Under the pieces are notes generated by a model. The model saw nothing but the letters and a program-made list of their open reading frames with translations. It had not been told where the DNA came from and made no database searches. From an uncultured Comamonadaceae bacterium (GTDB lineage Bacteria > Pseudomonadota > Gammaproteobacteria > Burkholderiales > Burkholderiaceae), in assembly GCA_946482115.1 (NCBI GenBank), contig CAMLQP010000089.1, forward strand, positions 1 to 10,055: 10,055 nucleotides of DNA. The letters run 5' to 3'. Positions 5,421 through 10,055 of the stretch are shown here, piece after piece; within the stretch, counting starts at the first letter, position 1, and each line of letters opens with the position of its first letter. Both the position numbers and the translations under genes were made by a program.

Positions 5421-6554
5421 ATGAGCCTTTCTTCCCAACGCATCCTCGTCATTGGCGGCGGATTTTCCGGCATGGCTGCGGCCATTGAGCTGCGCAAGCA
5501 AGGCGCGCAGGTGGACTTGGTCGAGATCGACCCCGGCTGGCGCAGCTATGGCGCCGGCATCAGCCTGGGCGGCGCCACGCTGCGGGCCCTGCGGCGCCTG
5601 GGTGTTTTGGAGGTCTTTCTGGCCCAGGGCAACGCCTCGGACGGCGTCAACCTGCACTTGCCCCATGGCCCCCTGGTGGCCATGCTGCCCACGCCCCGCA
5701 TTGCGGGCGACGATGTGCCGGGCGGCGGCGCCATCCTGCGCCCCGCGCTGGCCCGCATCCTGGCCGAGGCCACCCGCGCGGCGGGCGCCAACGTGCGCCT
5801 GGGCTGCACGTTCTCTGCCATCGACCAGCAGGCCGACGGGGTGCTGGTGACTTTCACTGATGGCCAGCGCCAGCGCTATGACCTAGTGATCGGCGCGGAC
5901 GGGCTGTACTCCAAGGTGCGCGACACCGTGTTTGAAAACGCCCCTCGGCCGCGCTACAGCGGCCAGGCGGTGTGGCGCGCCGTGCTGCCCCGGCCGCCAG
6001 AGATCGAGACGGCCACGATGTGGATGGGCCCCCAGATCAAGCCCGGCGTGAACCCGGTCTCCAAGACCGAGATGTACCTCTTCGTCACCGAGCCGCGCCC
6101 CACCAACGACCATGTCGATCCAGCGACGTTTGTGGACACCTTGCGTGCGCTGCTGGAGGGCTTTACTGCCCCCACGTTGCAGGCCATCCGCAGCCAGATC
6201 GGCCCGGACTCGCAGATCGTGTACCGGCCCCTGGAAGGCTTGCTCATGCCCCGCCCCTGGTCGCGTGGCCGTGTGGTGCTGATCGGCGACACGGTGCACG
6301 CCACCACGCCCCACCTGGCATCGGGCGCCTGCATCGGCATCGAGGATGCGCTGGTGCTGGCCGATGAACTGGCGGAGTCAGCGGGCGACGTGCCGGCTGC
6401 GTTGGCGGCCTTTGAAAGCCGCCGCTGGGAGCGCTGCCGCATGGTGGTGGAGAACTCGGCGCGCCTGGGCGAGATCGAGATCGACGGCGGCGACAAGGAA
6501 GAGCACTCGCGCATCATGCGGGAGTCCCTCATGGCGTTGGCCCAGCCCATCTGA
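5421..6554 (+). CDS. fdeE: Group A FAD-dependent aromatic hydroxylase, FdeE-like
   Basis: 377 residues, preceded by AAGGAG (5407-5412) which overlaps the ferredoxin's TAA. All three signatures of class A flavoprotein monooxygenases are visible: the FAD dinucleotide motif G12-G-G-F-S-G17, the DG motif D153-L-V-I-G-A-D-G161, and the GD motif G289-D290 followed by P297-H-L-A-S-G. The length suits PHBH/salicylate-hydroxylase relatives. Such enzymes use NAD(P)H and O2 to add a hydroxyl to an activated aromatic ring. In the Herbaspirillum operon (from memory) FdeE hydroxylates naringenin at C8 of ring A, creating the ortho-diol needed by the extradiol dioxygenase. The same sequential logic applies here: hydroxylase, then VOC dioxygenase, then C-C hydrolase. 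The enzyme class is secure; the flavonoid substrate is inferred. Confidence 0.85.
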   Translation: MSLSSQRILVIGGGFSGMAAAIELRKQGAQVDLVEIDPGWRSYGAGISLGGATLRALRRLGVLEVFLAQGNASDGVNLHLPHGPLVAMLPTPRIAGDDVPGGGAILRPALARILAEATRAAGANVRLGCTFSAIDQQADGVLVTFTDGQRQRYDLVIGADGLYSKVRDTVFENAPRPRYSGQAVWRAVLPRPPEIETATMWMGPQIKPGVNPVSKTEMYLFVTEPRPTNDHVDPATFVDTLRALLEGFTAPTLQAIRSQIGPDSQIVYRPLEGLLMPRPWSRGRVVLIGDTVHATTPHLASGACIGIEDALVLADELAESAGDVPAALAAFESRRWERCRMVVENSARLGEIEIDGGDKEEHSRIMRESLMALAQPI

Positions 6555-6566
6555 AGCGAGGTCGCC

Positions 6567-7727
6567 ATGATCACAACCAATTCGCTGCGGGGCCGCGTGG
6601 CCCTGATGGTGGGCCATTGCGCGGGCATGGTCGATCTGGTCGCGTTGCCGGTGTGGGTGGGCACGCTGATCTCGGTGTACCGCTTCGACCCGCAGCAGGC
6701 GGGCCTGCTGGCCACGTTGTTTCTGGCCGGTGCGGTCGCGGCCAGCCTGCTGCTGGCGCCGTTCTTCCAGCTGCTGCGCGGGCGCAGCGTGGCTACCGCA
6801 GGGTTTGCCTGCGCTGCCGTGGCCTTTGCCGCAGCCTCCACCACGCAACAGTTTGCCTTGCTGGCCCTGTTGCACGGCGTTGCCGGGGTGGCTGCGGGTG
6901 CGGCCCTGAGCGTGACGCACGGCACCATCGCCCGCAGCCAGAACCCCCACCGCCTGTTCGCGCTGGTGGGCATGGCGTTGGGCGTGTTTGCCATCGTGTT
7001 CCTCGGCGGCACGCCGGTGCTGGTGGCGCAGCAGGGTGGGCCGGTGCTGTTCCAGGTGTTTGCCTGTGTCATGGCGGTGGGGGCGGTGGTTGCGGCAGTG
7101 GCGTTTCCCGCACCTGACATGGCGGGTGGTGCGGAGCGTTCACGGACGCCTGTCACGCCCCTGCCTGCCGCCGTCTGGTGGGGCGTGGCAGGCATCGCAG
7201 CCCTGGGATTGGTGCAGTCCATGACCTTCAGCTTTCTGGAGCGCGTGGGCAGCGACCGGGGCTATGGGTTGCAGGCCGTCACGGGCGTGCTGATCGCTCT
7301 GGGGGTGGTCAACCTCTTCCCTGCAGCCCTGGCTGCGGTGCTGGAAAAGCGCTGGGCGGCCCGCAACGTGCTGCTGGCGGGGCCTGCGCTGCAAGCCCTG
7401 CTGGTGGTGGTGATCATGAACTCGCCCGTGTTTGCGCCCTATGCGGCGGCGGCGGCCGTGTTTGCGGCCGTGATGATCTTCACGCACACCTTTGCCTTTG
7501 GCGTGCTGGCGCGGCTGGACCCCAGTGGCCGTGCCATGGCTGCCACTCCTGCGATGCTCATGTTCGGTGCGGCCATTGGGCCCATCCTCGGTGGCACCCT
7601 GGTCAAGGCCTGGGGCTATGGCAGTCTGGGGGTGGCGGCCTTGGTGATCGACGCAGCGGCGGTCTATGCATTTGCACGCATCCACCGTGCCCCGGGTACT
7701 GCAGGCGCAGTGAAAGGCATGGCATGA
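6567..7727 (+). CDS. MFS transporter, candidate substrate uptake permease
   Basis: 386 residues, almost entirely alternating hydrophobic stretches consistent with about 12 transmembrane helices, with a central cytoplasmic loop near residues 185-200 (GGAERSRTPVTP). Helix 1 holds an acidic residue (M-V-D-L-V-A-L-P), and R-F-D-P-Q-Q-A-G-L-L and the loop R-G-R-S-V-A fit a major facilitator protein. GAGG at 6556-6561 lies about 5 bp before the ATG, 12 bp after the monooxygenase stop. In this operon it most likely moves the aromatic substrate or a breakdown product across the inner membrane. Direction and substrate are not visible in the sequence. The stop overlaps the next start as ATGA. Confidence 0.78.
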   Translation: MITTNSLRGRVALMVGHCAGMVDLVALPVWVGTLISVYRFDPQQAGLLATLFLAGAVAASLLLAPFFQLLRGRSVATAGFACAAVAFAAASTTQQFALLALLHGVAGVAAGAALSVTHGTIARSQNPHRLFALVGMALGVFAIVFLGGTPVLVAQQGGPVLFQVFACVMAVGAVVAAVAFPAPDMAGGAERSRTPVTPLPAAVWWGVAGIAALGLVQSMTFSFLERVGSDRGYGLQAVTGVLIALGVVNLFPAALAAVLEKRWAARNVLLAGPALQALLVVVIMNSPVFAPYAAAAAVFAAVMIFTHTFAFGVLARLDPSGRAMAATPAMLMFGAAIGPILGGTLVKAWGYGSLGVAALVIDAAAVYAFARIHRAPGTAGAVKGMA

Positions 7728-8743
7728 GCAGCAGCCCCGTTGCCTTTGCGCAGAAGCAGCCCTGGCTCAGCCGCCGCGCCTGCCTGTTGGCGGCTGCAGC
7801 AGGCATGGCTGCGCCGTGGGTCCGAGCGCAGTCCGGCCGCCACATTACCTTCATCGTCCCCCAGCCTGCGGGCAATCCCAGCGATGTGTTCGCCCGCAAG
7901 CTCCAGACAGTGATGCAGCGCGAACTTGGCCAGGCCATCGTCATCGAGAACCTGCCGGGCGCTGGTGGCTCCATCGGTGTTCAGCGCATGCTGAACGCGC
8001 CTGCCGATGGTGCGACGGTGGTGGTGGTCTCGCAGACCGAGCCCATCCTCACACCCTTGTCGCTGGCCAGCGCCCGGTACAAGCCCGAGCAGATGCGCCC
8101 CATCGGCACGCTGGGGCGCACCAGCTACGTGCTGGCAGGCCGGTCCGACATGCCAGCAACCACCCACGCGCAGTTGCTGGACATGGCGCGGCAAGCGGCT
8201 GCCGCAGGCAAGCCGCTGACCTTCGGGCACATCGGGCAAGGCTCGATGATCCACCTGATGGGGACCCAGTGGGCGCGCCTGTGCGGCGTGCCGCTGGTGC
8301 ATGTGCCGTACCGGGGCGTGCCACCGGTGGTGCAAGACCTCATGGGCAATCAGATCGATCTGTCCTTTGTGCCGCTGGGCGGCGCCGCGCTGAACATGCT
8401 GGAGACGGGCAAGCTGCGTGCCTTCGGCAGCACCGCCGCCAAGGCGCCTTCGCTGTTGCCGCACGTCGCGCCTTTGAGCCAGCAGTCCGCGGCGCTCAAA
8501 GGCTTTGAATACACCGCCTGGGGTGCGCTGCTGGTGGCGCGCAGTACCCCCGATGCGGCGGTGCATCGCCTGCACCAGGCCTTCGGCGTGGCCCTGCGCG
8601 ACACCGAGGTCCAGAGCTTTCTGCGCGCCAATGGCACCGAGCCCCAGGAGCCTCTGTCACTAGCCGCCCTGGACCACTTCTACCAATCCGAAATCCAGAT
8701 CCACCAGGCCCTCGCCCGAACCGTTGGCGTGGTGCCTGAGTGA
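7724..8743 (+). CDS. TctC/Bug-family periplasmic solute-binding protein (tripartite tricarboxylate transporter type)
   Basis: 339 residues beginning at an ATG that overlaps the MFS stop by 4 bp (ATGA), with AAAGG (7713-7717) 6 bp upstream. A longer open frame reaches back to 7178 but reads through the MFS gene and is not used. The export signal has a twin-arginine-like S16-R-R-A-C-L-L followed by an alanine-rich stretch, with a likely cleavage after W-V-R-A (about residue 35). The mature protein shows Bug-family marks: I-T-F-I-V-P-Q-P-A-G near the start, and I-E-N-L-P-G-A-G-G-S-I-G around 74-85. Bug proteins bind carboxylates and related small molecules in the periplasm and are greatly expanded in Burkholderiales. 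No TctA/TctB membrane genes are visible, so it is orphan within the window. It may capture the aromatic acid or flavonoid for uptake. Confidence 0.85.
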   Translation: MSSSPVAFAQKQPWLSRRACLLAAAAGMAAPWVRAQSGRHITFIVPQPAGNPSDVFARKLQTVMQRELGQAIVIENLPGAGGSIGVQRMLNAPADGATVVVVSQTEPILTPLSLASARYKPEQMRPIGTLGRTSYVLAGRSDMPATTHAQLLDMARQAAAAGKPLTFGHIGQGSMIHLMGTQWARLCGVPLVHVPYRGVPPVVQDLMGNQIDLSFVPLGGAALNMLETGKLRAFGSTAAKAPSLLPHVAPLSQQSAALKGFEYTAWGALLVARSTPDAAVHRLHQAFGVALRDTEVQSFLRANGTEPQEPLSLAALDHFYQSEIQIHQALARTVGVVPE

Positions 8744-8759
8744 GCTTTGTACCCCTGCC

Positions 8760-9557
8760 ATGACCAAACCCCAACGCCGCTTTGTGGACCTTTCCATCTA
8801 CCTGGAAAACGATGTCCTCTCCGACCCGCCCCCCCTGGCGCCCAAGATCACGTACCAGAAGCACGCCGACACGCTGCCCGAGTTCATGGCGATGATCCCG
8901 GGCACCCGGCCCGAGGACTACCCCGACGGCGAAGCAGCCGCCGCCGAATGGGTGACGCTGACCACGCACAACGGCACCCACCTGGATGCGCCGTGGCACT
9001 TCCACTCCACGCAGGACGCGAAGAACGGCGGAGCCCGTCCCTCCATCACCATTGACGAGGTGCCGCTGGAATGGTGCTTTCAGTCCGGCGTGAAGCTGGA
9101 CTTTCGCCACCTGCCCGATGGCTACGTGGCCACCGCTGCCGATGTAGAGGCCGAGCTGGCCCGCATCGGCCACACGCTGCAGCCGCTGGACATCGTGGTG
9201 GTCAACACCCGCGCAGGTTCGCGCTACGGGCACAAGGACTACCTGGGCGCCGGGTGTGGCATGGGCTACGAGGCCACCATGTACCTGCTGGAGCGCGGCG
9301 TACGCCTCACGGGCACCGACGCCTGGAGCTGGGATGCGCCGTTTTCGTACACCGCCCAGCGCGTGGCCGAGACGGGCAACAAGGCCCTGATCTGGGAAGG
9401 CCACAAGGCGGGCCGCGACATCGGCTACTGCCACCTGGAAAAGCTGCACAACCTGGAGACGCTGCCGCCCACGGGTTTCACGATCAGCTGCTTCCCCCAC
9501 AAGATCCGCGGCGCCTCGGCAGGCTGGACGCGCGCGGTCGCCATTTTTGAAGACTGA
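8760..9557 (+). CDS. Cyclase-family metal-dependent hydrolase (kynurenine formamidase/isatin hydrolase-like)
   Basis: 265 residues from the ATG at 8760. A TTG at 8724 would overlap the preceding gene and add an unlikely 12-residue extension; the ribosome site for 8760 is weak. The family motif H-x-G-T-H-x-D-x-P-x-H is complete at H70-N-G-T-H74-L-D76-A-P-W-H80. Supporting blocks are R-F-V-D-L-S near the N-terminus, R-A-G-S-R-Y-G-H-K-D-Y in the middle, T-D-A-W-S-W-D-A-P, and the C-terminal L-E-K-L-H-N-L-E-T-L-P. These proteins are metal (Zn/Mn) hydrolases acting on amides, lactones or cyclic imides. No tryptophan-pathway gene is nearby, so kynurenine is an unlikely substrate; a lactone or ring-opened product of the aromatic pathway is more likely. 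The gene lies 16 bp after the binding-protein gene. Confidence 0.85.
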   Translation: MTKPQRRFVDLSIYLENDVLSDPPPLAPKITYQKHADTLPEFMAMIPGTRPEDYPDGEAAAAEWVTLTTHNGTHLDAPWHFHSTQDAKNGGARPSITIDEVPLEWCFQSGVKLDFRHLPDGYVATAADVEAELARIGHTLQPLDIVVVNTRAGSRYGHKDYLGAGCGMGYEATMYLLERGVRLTGTDAWSWDAPFSYTAQRVAETGNKALIWEGHKAGRDIGYCHLEKLHNLETLPPTGFTISCFPHKIRGASAGWTRAVAIFED

Positions 9558-9568
9558 GGAGTTCGTTC

Positions 9569-10055
9569 ATGGGTTTTCCATCCATCCACCGCGTGGTCAC
9601 CGGCCACAACGCCCAAGGCCGTGCCGTGGTCGCCAGCCAGGGGCCGCTGCCCACCGTGGTCGAGATTGCGGCCATTCCCGGTACAGTGTTCCATGAGGTC
9701 TGGAGCACTGCGCAGTCGCCCGCCGTCGTGGACAACGGCCCGGACCCGACGCTTGGGCCCCACGTGCTGCCGCCCCCGCAGAGCGGCACGCGCATCCGGT
9801 TTGTGGACATTCCGCCCGATACGCCCGAGTTCCTGGCCCGGGGTGCAGAGCGCATGCTCGACGCCTTCAGCCAGATTGGCGATGCGGCCGCCTCCACGGT
9901 GCAGTCCGATTCCCCCCACCCGCTGATGCACCGCACCGAATCGGTGGACTACGGCGTGGTGATCGAAGGCGAGCTGACGCTGGTGCTCGACGATGGCGAG
10001 GTGCCACTGCGCCCCGGCAGCGTGGTGGTGCAGCGCGGCACCAACCACGCCTGGG
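9569..10055 (+). CDS. Cupin-domain protein, truncated at the window's right edge
   Basis: The ATG at 9569 follows a strong site TGAGGAG (9555-9561) that overlaps the cyclase stop codon. 162 codons are visible, and the frame is open at the edge. About 115 residues of N-terminal sequence (P-S-I-H-R-V-V-T-G-H-N) precede a cupin core: H121-R-T-E-S-V-D127-Y-G-V-V-I-E-G-E-L-T, then L-D-D-G-E-V-P-L-R-P-G-S, and R-G-T-N-H160-A-W, where a metal could be held by H121/D127/H160-type residues. Cupins of this type turn up in catabolic operons as dioxygenases, isomerases or metal-binding accessory enzymes. Acting after ring cleavage is plausible; the reaction is not identifiable. Expect only a short remaining C-terminus beyond the window. 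Confidence 0.8.
   Translation, partial: MGFPSIHRVVTGHNAQGRAVVASQGPLPTVVEIAAIPGTVFHEVWSTAQSPAVVDNGPDPTLGPHVLPPPQSGTRIRFVDIPPDTPEFLARGAERMLDAFSQIGDAAASTVQSDSPHPLMHRTESVDYGVVIEGELTLVLDDGEVPLRPGSVVVQRGTNHAW

Larger units (their letters stand above)
1471..10055 (+). other. Polycistronic aromatic/flavonoid catabolic operon (continues past the window)
   Basis: Ten forward genes follow one another with gaps of 25, 11, 38, 9, 12, 12, -4, 16 and 11 bp and no visible terminator. They include one hydroxylase, one ring-cleavage dioxygenase, a ferredoxin, two hydrolases, a cupin and three transport-related proteins, a typical complete catabolic unit. The central order hydrolase, extradiol dioxygenase, Rieske ferredoxin, FAD monooxygenase, with a divergent NodD-like LysR, matches the remembered fde operon of Herbaspirillum seropedicae. 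The right end is not seen. Confidence 0.75.

Noticed and set aside
5954..7222. Minus-strand open frame of 422 codons opposite the monooxygenase and MFS genes
   Set aside because: Low-complexity Ala/Thr/Ser/Arg composition typical of antisense reading of GC-rich genes; the forward strand carries the real motifs.
7178..7723. N-terminal extension of the TctC-like gene
   Set aside because: It overlaps the MFS gene in another frame. The ATG at 7724 gives a proper signal peptide and an ATGA stop/start overlap.
1..10055. CRISPR arrays, tRNA/rRNA genes, insertion sequences or phage genes
   Set aside because: Checked by eye for regular spaced repeats, tRNA-like arms, terminal inverted repeats and transposase or integrase motifs; none seen. 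Coding density and codon style are even throughout.

Overview
The window looks like chromosomal DNA of a high-GC betaproteobacterium, most likely Burkholderiales and plausibly Comamonadaceae (Acidovorax/Delftia/Variovorax-like). This rests on the base composition, strong G/C third-position preference, an orphan TctC/Bug-type solute-binding protein, and the style of the EamA and MetA-like membrane proteins. The genus is inference; there is no rRNA or marker gene to fix it.

Layout. On the minus strand at the left edge is the first part of an EamA-family drug/metabolite transporter gene (1-145, cut by the window edge). Upstream of it, on the same strand, lies a NodD-like LysR-type regulator (293-1204). 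A 266-bp intergenic region (1205-1470) separates the regulator from a divergent forward operon. It holds two LysR-type operator boxes, a plausible sigma70 promoter and two further short inverted repeats. From 1471 to beyond the right edge run ten tightly packed forward genes (gaps of -4 to 38 bp): an outer-membrane MetA/SphA-like channel, an exported NTF2/SnoaL-like protein, an FrsA/dihydroxypseudooxynicotine-hydrolase-type alpha/beta hydrolase, a two-domain VOC extradiol-type dioxygenase, a stand-alone Rieske ferredoxin, a group A FAD monooxygenase, an MFS transporter, a TctC/Bug periplasmic binding protein, a metal-dependent cyclase-family hydrolase, and a cupin protein cut by the right edge.

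Biology. The set reads as a complete catabolic module for an aromatic compound: entry through the outer membrane, uptake by MFS and/or a binding protein, ring hydroxylation (FAD monooxygenase), ring cleavage (VOC dioxygenase), C-C hydrolysis (alpha/beta hydrolase) and downstream hydrolysis or oxidation (cyclase, cupin). The order LysR / ... hydrolase - extradiol dioxygenase - Rieske ferredoxin - FAD monooxygenase - transporter, together with a regulator whose N-terminus closely resembles the rhizobial flavonoid sensor NodD, matches what I remember of the fde (naringenin/flavonoid degradation) operon of Herbaspirillum seropedicae. The best hypothesis is therefore an fde-like flavonoid A-ring degradation operon with a partly different accessory set. 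Substrate identity is inferred from gene content and cannot be proved from the sequence alone.
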